Numbered from the stretch's first letter, positions 53,384 through 62,126 are shown. The stretch is 64,000 nucleotides of DNA from Hyphomicrobiaceae bacterium (GCA_947472885.1 CANJBX010000016.1:1-64000); one strand, 5' to 3'. Translations and numbers: made by a program. Notes: generated by a model not told the origin, from the letters alone.

Positions 53384-53857
53384 CTATGTGGTGTTGCGCT
53401 TGACGCCACCGAGCGGTGCGCGGCTGAACTTGTTGTTCACGTCCACCAGCAAACCGAGCAATTCCAGGAGCTGCTTGCGGTGCTTTAGCGGAATCGGGGC
53501 GATAATCCGCACGTCCGCCCGGCGTACCGCCGGTTCGAGCTTGCGCAGCAGGGTCTCGCCCTGCGGCGTGATGCGCAACAGCTTGGCGCGCTTGTCTTCC
53601 GGTGAGGCCTTGCGCTGGATCAGGTGCTTGGCCTGCAGGCGCGCCAGCACGTTGCCAAGGGTCGAGCGGTCGAAGGCGACGAGGTGGGAAAGCTGCGTTG
53701 CGTCAACGCCGGGGTTTTCGCGCAGCGCCATCAGGATCGCGTATTGGACCGGAGTGATGTTGAAGCTCGCCGTCTCTTCCATGAAAATGGCGACGGCAAT
53801 CTGCTCAAAACGCCGGGCGAGATGTCCCGGCTTGGTGTAGAGAAGGTTCGGCGGCAT
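53384..53857 (-). CDS. MarR-family transcriptional regulator
   Basis: A 157-residue winged-helix regulator. The helix-turn-helix is VDATQLSHLVAFDRSTLGNVLARLQAKHLI. The wing is KASPEDKRAKLLRITPQGETLL. MarR proteins usually bind small aromatic or phenolic ligands and repress nearby genes. It lies 202 bases upstream of IorAB on the same strand and diverges from a PhyH gene. A palindrome at 53953-53971 lies between them and is a candidate operator. Confidence 0.88.
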   Translation of the reverse strand: MPPNLLYTKPGHLARRFEQIAVAIFMEETASFNITPVQYAILMALRENPGVDATQLSHLVAFDRSTLGNVLARLQAKHLIQRKASPEDKRAKLLRITPQGETLLRKLEPAVRRADVRIIAPIPLKHRKQLLELLGLLVDVNNKFSRAPLGGVKRNTT

Positions 53858-53952
53858 CAGCTCCGGATATCAGAGCTGGTTTTCGCTGACCAGCCCACGT
53901 GGGGACAGGCCCTGCTGGCATTTGTGTAGGCGCAGTCGCGCCTTGTTGTGAC

Positions 53953-53971
53953 ATGTCCGCCCTGCGGACAT
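53953..53971. promoter_or_regulatory. 19-base palindrome between marR-type and PhyH genes
   Basis: ATGTCCGC-CCT-GCGGACAT is a perfect 8-bp inverted repeat with a 3-base centre. A second small hairpin, CCCC-GTAACA-GGGG, follows at 53972-53985. It is in the divergent spacer, about 95 bases from the marR start. Its size suits a MarR-type dimer site, but a simple hairpin is possible. Confidence 0.45.
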
Positions 53972-54053
53972 CCCCGTAACAGGGGTTGCCTCCCTCCGGC
54001 ACGGCGCTCAGCTTTCACGCCAGCGGAATAAAAAATCCGCGTGGAGGAACGCT

Positions 54054-54872
54054 ATGAACAGGCACCCTTTACGGCCTGTCACCGGGGAAGACGTTGCGCG
54101 CTTCAAGGAAGACGGCGCGATCTGCATTCGCGAAGTATTCGACAAGGAATGGGTCGCGCGCATGAATGCCGCGGTTGAGCGGCTGCTCGCCGCTCCCGGC
54201 AAGCGCGCCCGCGAAGCCACCAAGAGCGGCGATCCGGGCCGTTTCCACATGAACGTCTTTATGTGGCGCTGGGACCCGGACTTCCGCGACTTCGCCCTGC
54301 ATTCGCCGCTTGGCGAACTCGGCGCGAGCCTGCTCGAAGCCGACAAGGTCTCGCTGTTCTACGATCAGGCCTTCGTCAAGGAGCCGGGGACTCGCGAAGT
54401 CACGCAATGGCATCAGGACATGCCGTTCTGGCCCGCGCTCGGCAACGACATCATTTCGCTGTGGGTCGCGCTGACGCCGGTCACGCTCGAAGGCTCAGGC
54501 GTCGAATATGTCGCGGGCTCGCACAAGTGGGGCAAATTCTATCAGGCGCAGACGCCGGACAAGGACGGCAACTTCACCGACAAGTCGCTGGAGCCGTGCC
54601 CGAACTTCTCCGAGATGAAGAACGACCCGAAATATCGCTTCATCTCGTGGGATTGCCAGCCGGGCGATGTCATCTGCCACCATCCGCTGACCATTCACGG
54701 CGCCGGCGCAAATCCTTTGACCAGCCGCCGCGCCGCGATCTCGGTGCGTTACGCCGGCAAGGATGCGCGCTGGGACCCGCGTGCCAACGTCATGCGGTGC
54801 GACGGCGAACCGGAAACCAAACTCAAGGCCGGCGATCCGCTGGTACTCGACGGCGTGTTCCCGATCACCTAG
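54054..54872 (+). CDS. PhyH-family Fe(II)/2-oxoglutarate dioxygenase (3)
   Basis: The 272-residue dioxygenase has iron ligands His120 and Asp122 in TQWHQDMPFWPA and His215 in LTIHGAGANPL. The 2-oxoglutarate arginine lies in the SRRAAISVRY block. A TRAP transporter operon starts 51 bases later on the same strand, which suggests that the dioxygenase acts on the imported acid. Motif spacing differs from the other two PhyH proteins, so they are unlikely to be recent copies. Confidence 0.88.
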   Translation: MNRHPLRPVTGEDVARFKEDGAICIREVFDKEWVARMNAAVERLLAAPGKRAREATKSGDPGRFHMNVFMWRWDPDFRDFALHSPLGELGASLLEADKVSLFYDQAFVKEPGTREVTQWHQDMPFWPALGNDIISLWVALTPVTLEGSGVEYVAGSHKWGKFYQAQTPDKDGNFTDKSLEPCPNFSEMKNDPKYRFISWDCQPGDVICHHPLTIHGAGANPLTSRRAAISVRYAGKDARWDPRANVMRCDGEPETKLKAGDPLVLDGVFPIT

Positions 54873-54923
54873 GAACGCGAACGCGCAAACGCTTAGAAAA
54901 TTCCATCTGGGAGGAAATCCAAA

Positions 54924-55928
54924 ATGCGCAAGCTCATGTTGGCGGCCGCCGCGATTGCAGCGGCGGGAATGACCTCAGGCGCGCAGGCGCAGGAGAAACT
55001 CAAGTTCGCGGTGTTCACGCCTGACGCGGAGATGACCCATCAGGTCATCATGAAACCGTGGGCGGAGAAGGTGAACAAGGATTCCGGCGGTACGCTGGAT
55101 ATCCAGACTTTCCCGAACGGTGCGCTCGGCCGCAATCCCGGCCTGCAAACCAAGATGCTGCAGGACGGCGTCGCCGATATCGCGTGGGTGATCCCGTCCT
55201 ACACGCCGGGCGTCTATCTCGACGACGACGTGTTCGAATTGCCGAACGTCATTCAGAATTCGATTGAAGGTTCGGTGGCGGCGTGGCGGCTCCTCAAGAA
55301 AGGCATGCTGCGCGGCTACGAGCAGTATTACATGATCGGCCTGTTCGCGACGTCGCCCTACACCATTCACACCAATTTCGTTGCCAGGAAACCCGAAGAC
55401 CTGCAGGGCAAGAAAATCCGTACGGTCGGCACGATTTCCACCGAGACGATCAAGGCCGTCGGCGCGGTGCCGGAAGGCATGCCGGTCACGCAGGTTGTCG
55501 AAGCCATGTCGCGCGGCGTGATCGACGGCACCACCGGGCATCCGATTGCGATCTTCGATTTTGGCATCTCGCGGGTGGCGAGCAGCCACTTCCTCGGCAA
55601 GGTCGGCACCGTGACGCTCGGCATCTTCATGAGCAAGGCGAAGTTCGACAGCCTGCCGGCAAAGGCCAAGGAAGCCATCGAAAAGAACAGCGGCGAAGTG
55701 CTGTCGCGCCAGTTCGGCAAGATGTCGGAAGATCGCAACAATGAGCTGATCGCCGAATGGAAGAAGGATCCCAAGCGCACCGTCACCGAGCCGACAGCCG
55801 AGCAGAACGCGCAATGGGACAAGACGCTCTTGCCGGTCGTCGCAGGCTGGGAAGCCAAGGACGCGCGCAACAAGGCGCTCTCCGAAGCCCTGCGCAAGGA
55901 ACTGGCCACCGCACGCGCGGGCAACTGA
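54924..55928 (+). CDS. dctP: TRAP transporter binding protein (DctP family)
   Basis: A 334-residue periplasmic solute receptor. The signal peptide ends near GAQAQ. The mature part has the DctP pattern: KLKFAVFTPDAEMTHQVIMKPWAEKVNKDSGGTLDIQTFPNGALGRNPGLQTKMLQDGVADIAWVIPSY (seen in part), with the arginine of the carboxylate clamp in LQGKKIRTVGTISTETIKAVGA. It delivers an organic acid to the DctQM permease encoded next. AGGAAATCC precedes the ATG. Confidence 0.93.
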   Translation: MRKLMLAAAAIAAAGMTSGAQAQEKLKFAVFTPDAEMTHQVIMKPWAEKVNKDSGGTLDIQTFPNGALGRNPGLQTKMLQDGVADIAWVIPSYTPGVYLDDDVFELPNVIQNSIEGSVAAWRLLKKGMLRGYEQYYMIGLFATSPYTIHTNFVARKPEDLQGKKIRTVGTISTETIKAVGAVPEGMPVTQVVEAMSRGVIDGTTGHPIAIFDFGISRVASSHFLGKVGTVTLGIFMSKAKFDSLPAKAKEAIEKNSGEVLSRQFGKMSEDRNNELIAEWKKDPKRTVTEPTAEQNAQWDKTLLPVVAGWEAKDARNKALSEALRKELATARAGN

Positions 55929-55938
55929 TCGAAACCAG

Positions 55939-55972
55939 CGGGCGGAGAATGGCTGGCGCCGTTTCCCGCCCG
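55939..55972 (+). terminator. attenuating hairpin between dctP and dctQ
   Basis: CGGGCGG (55939-55945) pairs with CCGCCCG (55966-55972), and further partial pairing is possible on either side. The hairpin is 11 bases after the dctP stop. As in many binding-protein operons, it may keep dctP mRNA in excess. Confidence 0.4.
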
Positions 55973-56023
55973 TTGTATTGTTGGGCACGGTCAAAGCTGG
56001 GCTGAGGAGCGGACACCGTCCCT

Positions 56024-56563
56024 ATGACGCAAGCGCAATCCGTCGGAAAACTGGCGCGGCTGGAGCGCGTGGCGCTTGTCGGCACCCGCGGGCTGTCGGT
56101 ACTTGGGTTGTTCGCGCTGATGGTGCTGGCGTTCATCACCTTGGCGAACGGCCTGCTGCGCTGGCTCGCCAATCAGCCGATTGCCGGCGTCGTCGATGTC
56201 GGTGCGCTGGCGATTGCGATTGCGGTGAGCTGCTGCATTCCGGTGTCGATGATGGAGCGCAGCCACATCACGTTCCGGCTGGTGTCGTCCACCAGTCCCG
56301 CGCTTGGCCGTCTGCTTGATGTGCTGGCGGATATTGCGGTGGCCGTGGTGCTGGCTTTGATGGCGTGGCAGTTCTGGGTCTATGCCGGTGAACTCGTCGC
56401 CACCGGCGAGCGGACCTATGTTCTTAAAATTCCCGCCGCGCCGTTCTGGTACGCATCGGATGTCATTTTCTGGATCGCCACGGCCGTACAGTGCGTCGTC
56501 GTCACGCTGGATATCGGCTATCTCTTTGGCGCAGCGCCGCCGCCGCAGAGGACAGAACATTGA
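56024..56563 (+). CDS. dctQ: TRAP transporter small permease (DctQ family)
   Basis: This 179-residue protein has four hydrophobic segments (about 28-50, 58-76, 98-118 and 140-162). The DctQ motif VSCCIPVSMMERSHITFRLV, with conserved glutamate-arginine, lies between segments two and three. It pairs with DctM to form the Na+-driven TRAP permease. Its stop overlaps the TTG start of dctM by 4 bases. Confidence 0.88.
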   Translation: MTQAQSVGKLARLERVALVGTRGLSVLGLFALMVLAFITLANGLLRWLANQPIAGVVDVGALAIAIAVSCCIPVSMMERSHITFRLVSSTSPALGRLLDVLADIAVAVVLALMAWQFWVYAGELVATGERTYVLKIPAAPFWYASDVIFWIATAVQCVVVTLDIGYLFGAAPPPQRTEH

Positions 56564-57894
56564 GCCCCCTCGAGATCGGCGGACTGGGCATCGGCGCGCT
56601 GTTCGCGCTGATGTTCCTGCAGGTGCCCATCGGCTTTGCCATGATTATCGTCGGCGTCGTCGGCTTTGCCTTGCAGTCGGGATGGGGACCGGCGGTGACG
56701 CTGCTGGTCAACGAACCGACCGGCGTGCTGTCCAGCGCGGACCTCGCGACCGTACCGCTGTTCCTGCTGATGGGGACGTTCGCCAGCGTCGCCGGTTTCT
56801 CGACCGACATCTATAACGCCGCCGCCGCCTGTCTCGGCCACCGCCGCGGCGGACTGGCTTACGCGACCGTCGGCGGCAGCGCCGCCTTCGGCGTCGTGTG
56901 CGGCTCCTCGACCGCGACCGCCGCGATGTTCGCGCGCGCCGCGCTGCCGGAAATGCTCAAGCGCGGTTACTCGCCGGCGTTCTCGACCGGCACGATTGCG
57001 GCGGGCGGCACGCTCAAGTCGCTGATCCCGCCGTCCATCGTGATGATCCTCTACTGCATCGTGTCCAAGGCGTTCATTCTCGACCTGTTCCGGGCCGCGA
57101 TCATCCCGGCGATCATCGCCATCGCCGTCAACCTGCTGGCCATCGCGCTGATGGTGCGGTTCGATCCCAGGTCCGCGCCCGTCGGCGAGCGGATGCCGTG
57201 GCCGGAACGCTGGATCGCGATCAGGCGCGCCGCGCCGGTGCTTCTGCTGATGGTCGCGGTGTTTGGCGGGCTTTACAGCGGCGTCTTCACGGTGACGGAA
57301 GCGGCGTCGGTTGCCGCCGTGCTGTCGCTGCTGTTTGCGCTGGCGCGCGGAAAACTCAACTGGGCCACGCTGTTTCAGGGCCTGCGCGAATCCGCCGCCG
57401 CCACCGGCATGATCTACGTCATGATCATGGGCGCATTGATCTTCACCTATTTCCTCAATCTCGGCCGTGTGCCGGAAGCCTTCGTCGGCTGGATCTCGCA
57501 TCTCAACATGACGCCGCTGGCGATCATCGCGGCGCTGCTGGTCGCCTATCTCATCCTCGGTGCAGTGTTCGACGAGATTTCCGCCATGCTCATCACGCTG
57601 CCGCTGGTCCTGCCGGTGGTGCAGAAGCTGGCGCAGACCATGATGCCCGGCGTCTCCGCCGAGATGGTTGCGGTGTGGTGGGGCATCATCAACGTCGTCA
57701 TCATCGAACTGGGCATGATTATCCCGCCCATCGGGATCATCGTGTTCATCCTGCACGGCCTCGCGCCGCAGGTTCCGATCCGCACGATCTATCGCGGCGT
57801 GATGCCGTTCATCGTTGCGGACCTCGTGCTGCTCGCGCTGCTGACCCTGTTTCCAATTATCTCGCTGTGGCTGCCGCAAGTCTGGCCGGGCTGA
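56560..57894 (+). CDS. dctM: TRAP transporter large permease (DctM family)
   Basis: A 444-residue permease with about 12 hydrophobic segments. The DctM blocks are PLFLLMGTFASVAGFSTDIYNAA, GSSTATAAMFARAALPEMLKRGYSP, GTIAAGGTLKSLIPPSIVMILY and the C-terminal LGMIIPPIGIIVFILHGLA. I place the start at TTG 56560, which gives a TTGA overlap with dctQ and has AGAGGA upstream; no ATG lies nearby in frame. The last 38 bases overlap the convergent IclR-type gene. Confidence 0.92.
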   Translation: MSPLEIGGLGIGALFALMFLQVPIGFAMIIVGVVGFALQSGWGPAVTLLVNEPTGVLSSADLATVPLFLLMGTFASVAGFSTDIYNAAAACLGHRRGGLAYATVGGSAAFGVVCGSSTATAAMFARAALPEMLKRGYSPAFSTGTIAAGGTLKSLIPPSIVMILYCIVSKAFILDLFRAAIIPAIIAIAVNLLAIALMVRFDPRSAPVGERMPWPERWIAIRRAAPVLLLMVAVFGGLYSGVFTVTEAASVAAVLSLLFALARGKLNWATLFQGLRESAAATGMIYVMIMGALIFTYFLNLGRVPEAFVGWISHLNMTPLAIIAALLVAYLILGAVFDEISAMLITLPLVLPVVQKLAQTMMPGVSAEMVAVWWGIINVVIIELGMIIPPIGIIVFILHGLAPQVPIRTIYRGVMPFIVADLVLLALLTLFPIISLWLPQVWPG

Positions 57895-58714
57895 CGTCAT
57901 CCGCCTGCAAGGCACGGGCGAGCTTCACCGTCATCGCCTGCAGCGGCGGCAGCAGTTTCTTCTCCACCTCGCTCATGGTCATCGCCGACGCAATGAAAAT
58001 CAGTGACATGCAGCCATGGACCTGCCGGCCGACCGTGATCGGCACGGAAATGCTGGCGGCCTTGGGGTTGATGACGCGCTCCTGCGTCGCATAGCCCTTG
58101 GCGCGGATCGACGTGAATAACCCGCTGAGCATGTGCGCCTCGCGCGCCTGCTGGTCGTCCGGCTCATCGGATTGCGCCAGCAGATCGAGGATCACCTTGC
58201 GTTCGTTGTCCGGGCAGAACGCAAGATAGACGAGGCCGCCGGCGGTGCGCAGCATCCCCATGCGCTTGCCGACCATGCCATAGTCGATCGACAGCGAACT
58301 CAGGCGGTGCGTGGTGTCGCGCACCAGCATCTTGCCGGCCTCGAAGGTGAACAGGCTGACCGGCCAGACATGCTCGCGCGTGAACTCGGCCATCATCGGC
58401 GTGGCGATTTCCGTAATCCATTCGTCGTCGAGAAAACCGTCGCTCAAGGCGCGTACGCCATGGGTCGGCCGGTAGCGGTCGGTCGCGCTTTCGCGGCGCA
58501 CGAAGCCCGCTTCGGAAAGCGTATCGAGCAGCCGGTAGACGGTCGGCCGGGGCAGGCGGGTGTCCTTGGCGAGGTCCGACACGGAAGCCAGTTTGCGCCG
58601 GTTCATGGCGACGAGCAGCGCCAGTCCGCGCTCCAGCGAACGCACGCCGCCGGCACGCACGGCGCTTTTTCCCGCCGGGATTTTCGCTGGCGGGCCCTTG
58701 GCTTTTTTCGCCAT
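57857..58714 (-). CDS. IclR-family transcriptional regulator
   Basis: The 285-residue regulator has an N-terminal winged helix (SVSDLAKDTRLPRPTVYRLLDTLSEAGFVRR, about residues 42-72) and a C-terminal IclR effector domain (PVSLFTFEAGKMLVRDTTHRL, then ASISVPITVGRQVHGCMSLIF). A Lys/Ala/Pro-rich N-terminal arm (KKAKGPPAKIPAGKSAVRAGG) precedes the helix. IclR proteins typically sense aromatic or short organic acids. It diverges from the VOC-MhpA-MetE-P450 operon by 122 bases and converges with the TRAP genes, so it may control either. Confidence 0.9.
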   Translation of the reverse strand: MAKKAKGPPAKIPAGKSAVRAGGVRSLERGLALLVAMNRRKLASVSDLAKDTRLPRPTVYRLLDTLSEAGFVRRESATDRYRPTHGVRALSDGFLDDEWITEIATPMMAEFTREHVWPVSLFTFEAGKMLVRDTTHRLSSLSIDYGMVGKRMGMLRTAGGLVYLAFCPDNERKVILDLLAQSDEPDDQQAREAHMLSGLFTSIRAKGYATQERVINPKAASISVPITVGRQVHGCMSLIFIASAMTMSEVEKKLLPPLQAMTVKLARALQADDVSPARLAAATAR

Positions 58715-58745
58715 TTTTCCTCCCGGAATTCTTGGTTGGGCTGAT

Positions 58746-58762
58746 TGTTCACTGTGCGGACA
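58746..58762. promoter_or_regulatory. candidate IclR operator (imperfect palindrome)
   Basis: TGTTCACTGTGCGGACA, with TGT(T/C)C and GGACA half-sites, lies in the 122-base divergent spacer, 32 bases upstream of the IclR start. IclR-type operators are short imperfect palindromes near their own promoter, so this is a reasonable candidate. It is unconfirmed. Confidence 0.35.
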
Positions 58763-58836
58763 GCGGGGTCAAGCGCACTGGCCGCGTGGAAAGTCCGGGT
58801 CTAGCGTTCGTTCAAAGTTTTTCAGGGAGAAGCGTC

Positions 58837-59415
58837 ATGGCGCAGGCAGCCGCAGCTCAGACCACGGAAGACCGGCGCGTTCCGCTCAGCATGAGTCATA
58901 TCGGCATCTACGTTCACGACGTGCCGAAGATGGAGGATTTCTACACCCGCGTCCTCGGCTTCACGGTGACGGATCGCGGCAAGGTGCGCGGCGCCGACAT
59001 CGTGTTCACCAGCTGGGATTCGAAGGACCACCATCAGGTCATCCTGGTCGCGGGCCGTCCCAAGGAACTTGCATACAACCACATCAACCAGATGTCGTTT
59101 CGCGTTGCCTCGGTCGAGGATCTGCAGGCCGTCTGGCGCCACGTCAAGGACGAGCCGGAAGTCACCGACATGCGCGGCATGGACCACGGCAACGCGTGGT
59201 CGCTGTATTTCCGCGATCCCGAAGGCAACCGGCTCGAAATTTTCTGCGACACCCAATGGTACATCGAGCAGCCGTGCCTCGAAGACCTCGATCTCTCGAT
59301 GTCTGCTGACGCCATCCGCGCCAAGTCCGACGCGTTCTGCCGCACCGCCAAGGGCTTCCGGCCGATTGCCGATTACCAGGCGGAAGTTGCCAAGAAGATC
59401 GCGCGCGGCCGTTAG
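58837..59415 (+). CDS. VOC-family protein (extradiol-dioxygenase/glyoxalase-like)
   Basis: A 192-residue vicinal-oxygen-chelate protein. Metal-ligand candidates are the histidine in MSHIGIYVHDV (residue 20), the histidine in YNHINQMSFRV and the glutamate in NRLEIFCDTQW, an extradiol-type His-His-Glu set. It has one VOC module pair and is shorter than classical two-domain catechol 2,3-dioxygenases, in the range of small type I extradiol enzymes. An active ring-cleavage role fits the MhpA-like hydroxylase next to it. AGGGAGA precedes ATG 58837. It is the first gene of the plus-strand operon. Confidence 0.82.
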   Translation: MAQAAAAQTTEDRRVPLSMSHIGIYVHDVPKMEDFYTRVLGFTVTDRGKVRGADIVFTSWDSKDHHQVILVAGRPKELAYNHINQMSFRVASVEDLQAVWRHVKDEPEVTDMRGMDHGNAWSLYFRDPEGNRLEIFCDTQWYIEQPCLEDLDLSMSADAIRAKSDAFCRTAKGFRPIADYQAEVAKKIARGR

Positions 59416-59430
59416 GCGAGCGCGCCCGTC

Positions 59431-60978
59431 ATGACCACGCCCGACTATGATGTCGCCATCATCGGCTATGGGCCGGTCGGCGCAGCATTGGCAAACTTGT
59501 TAGGGCTGAGCGGCCTGAAGGTCGCGGTGCTGGAGCGCGAGCCGTCGCTCTATCACATGCCACGCGCGGTTTCGCTCGATGGTGAAGGAATGCGCTTGTT
59601 ACAGACCATCGGGCTTGCGGAAAAGCTGCTGCCGAAACTCAACGTCAGCCGCAACATTCGCCACGTCAACACCGAGGGCAAGCTGCTGGTGCTGATCGCG
59701 CGCGGCGGCATTGGCCCCGACGGCTGGAACAACGCCTATCGTTTCTTTCAGCCCGAACTCGAAGGCGTGCTGCGCGAAGGCGTTGCAAGGTTTGCCGGCG
59801 TCGATGTGAAACTGCGCAGCGATGTATTCGCGCTCGATGAGGGCGACGATCATGTGCAGCTGCGCTACGAGAACCTCGGCAACGGCGAACTCAGTTCGCT
59901 GACCGCGCGTTATGTCGTCGGCTGCGACGGCGCGCGCTCGACGGTGCGGCGCTTCATGGGCGCAGCCTTGCAGGATCTGCGCTCGCATGAACGCTGGATC
60001 GTGCTGGATATGGTTCTCGATACGCCGCCCGCCGGTGTGCCGGAAGCGGCTGATGAGAGCGGCAAAATCATCGATGCGATTCAATATTGCGATCCGGCGC
60101 GGCCGACGACATTCATTCCGATGCCCGGCAAGCGCCACCGCTGGGAATTCATGCTGATGCCCGGCGACGATCCGGTGAAGATCGTGCTGTCGGACACGAT
60201 CTATAACTTGCTGAAGCCATGGAAGATCGATCCGGCAAAATCGCAGATCGAACGCGCGGTGGTCTACACGTTCCATTCCTCGCTGGCGACCAGCTGGCGG
60301 CGCGGCCGCCTGCTGCTCGCGGGTGACTCGGCGCACCAGATGCCGCCGTTTCTTGGCCAGGGCATGGGTTCGGGCCTGCGCGATACCATCAACCTGGCGT
60401 GGAAACTGCGCGATGTGGTGCAGGGCCGGGCAGTGGATACGCTGCTCGACAGTTACGAGACCGAGCGCATGGAGCATGTGCGCGCCTATATCGAACTGGC
60501 GGTTGAACTCGGCGGTGTCATCCAGGCGACGGACCCTGAGAAGGCGCGCCAGCGTGACATCGAGCTGCTTGCCAACCCGACGATGCTGAAACCGCTGGCG
60601 CCGCGCCTTGGCCCCGGCCTTCACGGCTCGGCGGCGGCGCCCGCCGGTACGCGCGCCGAACAACCCAGGCTCGCCAATGGCGAACGCATCGACGACCGCG
60701 CGGGATATCGCTTCGCCGTGCTGGCCGCGCCGGACTTCGCCGCGGCGTTGCCGCCGGACACGCTTGCCGCGCTCAACGATCTCGATGCGATGGTCGTCGC
60801 AGCGGATGGCGATTCAAGCGGCTATCTCGCGCGCCTCAATGCGCGCGCCATCGTCATCCGCCCCGACCGGCATAATCTCGGCGTGGCATCAACCGCCGTC
60901 GAACTCGATCTCATCCTCGCGCATGTGCCGCTGCTCGCTACCTCGACGCCGCCGCCGCGCGCGGTCGCGAATTTCTAG
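59431..60978 (+). CDS. FAD-dependent aromatic hydroxylase, MhpA-like
   Basis: The 515-residue group A flavin hydroxylase resembles 3-(3-hydroxyphenyl)propionate hydroxylase. The FAD motif is AIIGYGPVGAALANLLGLSGLKVAVLERE, the DG motif is VVGCDGARSTVRRFMG, and the GD motif is LLAGDSAHQMPPFLGQGMGSGLRDTINLAWKL. The C-terminal thioredoxin-like domain of this family is present (about residues 400-515). It ortho-hydroxylates a phenolic acid to give a catechol, which a VOC dioxygenase such as the upstream gene could cleave. The gap to it is 15 bases. Confidence 0.88.
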   Translation: MTTPDYDVAIIGYGPVGAALANLLGLSGLKVAVLEREPSLYHMPRAVSLDGEGMRLLQTIGLAEKLLPKLNVSRNIRHVNTEGKLLVLIARGGIGPDGWNNAYRFFQPELEGVLREGVARFAGVDVKLRSDVFALDEGDDHVQLRYENLGNGELSSLTARYVVGCDGARSTVRRFMGAALQDLRSHERWIVLDMVLDTPPAGVPEAADESGKIIDAIQYCDPARPTTFIPMPGKRHRWEFMLMPGDDPVKIVLSDTIYNLLKPWKIDPAKSQIERAVVYTFHSSLATSWRRGRLLLAGDSAHQMPPFLGQGMGSGLRDTINLAWKLRDVVQGRAVDTLLDSYETERMEHVRAYIELAVELGGVIQATDPEKARQRDIELLANPTMLKPLAPRLGPGLHGSAAAPAGTRAEQPRLANGERIDDRAGYRFAVLAAPDFAAALPPDTLAALNDLDAMVVAADGDSSGYLARLNARAIVIRPDRHNLGVASTAVELDLILAHVPLLATSTPPPRAVANF

Positions 60979-60995
60979 GAACGGAAGGAAACGCC

Positions 60996-62126
60996 ATGGT
61001 TGCTTCTCGCGTCCCGCAGAACTCCGTCGATCACGTCGGCAGCCTCAAGCGGCCGCCGGAACTGGTGCAGGCGTGGCGCGACTGGGAGGCCGGCAAGCTG
61101 CCGTTCGAGGCGCTGCACGAAATCCAGAACAGCATGATTACGCAGGCCGTCGCGATGCAGGAGCGGCTTGGCCTTCCCATCGTCAGCGATGGCGAATTCC
61201 GGCGCGGCGGTTGGTCGCGCGGCTTTCTCAATGCGGTCGACGGTTTCGAGTTTCGCGCCTCGAAGCTGACGTTCCGTAACGATCAGGGCGTCTCAACGGC
61301 GTCGCCCGCGCCGGTGGCGTCGGCGAAGATCAGGCGCAAGCAACCCATCGTCACTGGCGATTTCAAATTTCTCAAATCCGTCGCGCATAATCGCATCAAG
61401 GTGACGATGCCGACGCCGTCGCACATGCACTTCGGCCAGTTCAAGGAGGCGGTGGACCGCAAGGTCTATCCGGGCGACGACGCTTACTGGGACGACATGA
61501 TTGCGGTGTTCCAGCAGGAGATGAAGGAAGTCTATACTGCCGGCTGCCGCTACCTGCAGCTCGATGAAGTGCCGCTGGCGCTGCTTTGCGACAAGAACAT
61601 CCGCGAGCTTGCAAGGAGCGAAGACGACGATCCCGACAAGCTCGTGAACCTCTATATCGACGTGCTCAACCGTGCGATTGCGGGCCGCCCTGCGGACCTC
61701 ACCGTCGGCATGCACCTGTGCCGCGGCAACATGGAAGGCCTGTGGATGGGCGACGGCGGCTACGCGCCGATTGCGGACGCCTTGTTCAACCGCAGCGACG
61801 TCGATGCGTTCCTCCTCGAATACGACACGCCGCGCGCGGGCGACTTTGCGCCGCTGAAATATGTCCCCGCCGGCAAGCGGGCCTATCTCGGCTTCGTCAG
61901 CACGAAAAATCCTGAAATCGAATCCATGGATTCGCTGATGCGCCGCATCGAAGAAGCGCAGAAATACGCGCCGATGGATCGCCTCGGCATCTGCCCGCAG
62001 TGCGGCTTCTCCAGCGCGGCGATGTCGAAGTTCGCCATCCTGCCGAGCAAGGTCACGGTCGATATCCAGACGCTCAAGATCGAGCGGCTGGTCGAAGCCG
62101 GCACCAAAGCATGGGGCCACGCATGA
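60996..62126 (+). CDS. MetE-C-like zinc protein, subfamily A (MHLCRG type)
   Basis: This 376-residue MetE C-terminal-like protein belongs to the same subfamily as 9416-10519. Zinc-site residues are in VGMHLCRGN (His-x-Cys), FLLEYDTPR (Glu) and ICPQCGFSS (Cys). The N-terminal folate half is absent. It starts MVASRVPQNSVDHVGSLKRPPELV, which matches the MetE core opening. A Zn-dependent methyl or alkyl transfer to a thiol is the family chemistry. An O-demethylation role is only a hypothesis. Its TGA overlaps the P450 start (ATGA, 62123-62126). Confidence 0.82.
   Translation: MVASRVPQNSVDHVGSLKRPPELVQAWRDWEAGKLPFEALHEIQNSMITQAVAMQERLGLPIVSDGEFRRGGWSRGFLNAVDGFEFRASKLTFRNDQGVSTASPAPVASAKIRRKQPIVTGDFKFLKSVAHNRIKVTMPTPSHMHFGQFKEAVDRKVYPGDDAYWDDMIAVFQQEMKEVYTAGCRYLQLDEVPLALLCDKNIRELARSEDDDPDKLVNLYIDVLNRAIAGRPADLTVGMHLCRGNMEGLWMGDGGYAPIADALFNRSDVDAFLLEYDTPRAGDFAPLKYVPAGKRAYLGFVSTKNPEIESMDSLMRRIEEAQKYAPMDRLGICPQCGFSSAAMSKFAILPSKVTVDIQTLKIERLVEAGTKAWGHA

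Noticed and set aside
56491-56559. Earlier in-frame start for dctM
   Set aside because: It would lie within dctQ far from a ribosome site; TTG 56560 gives the usual 4-base overlap and AGAGGA spacing.
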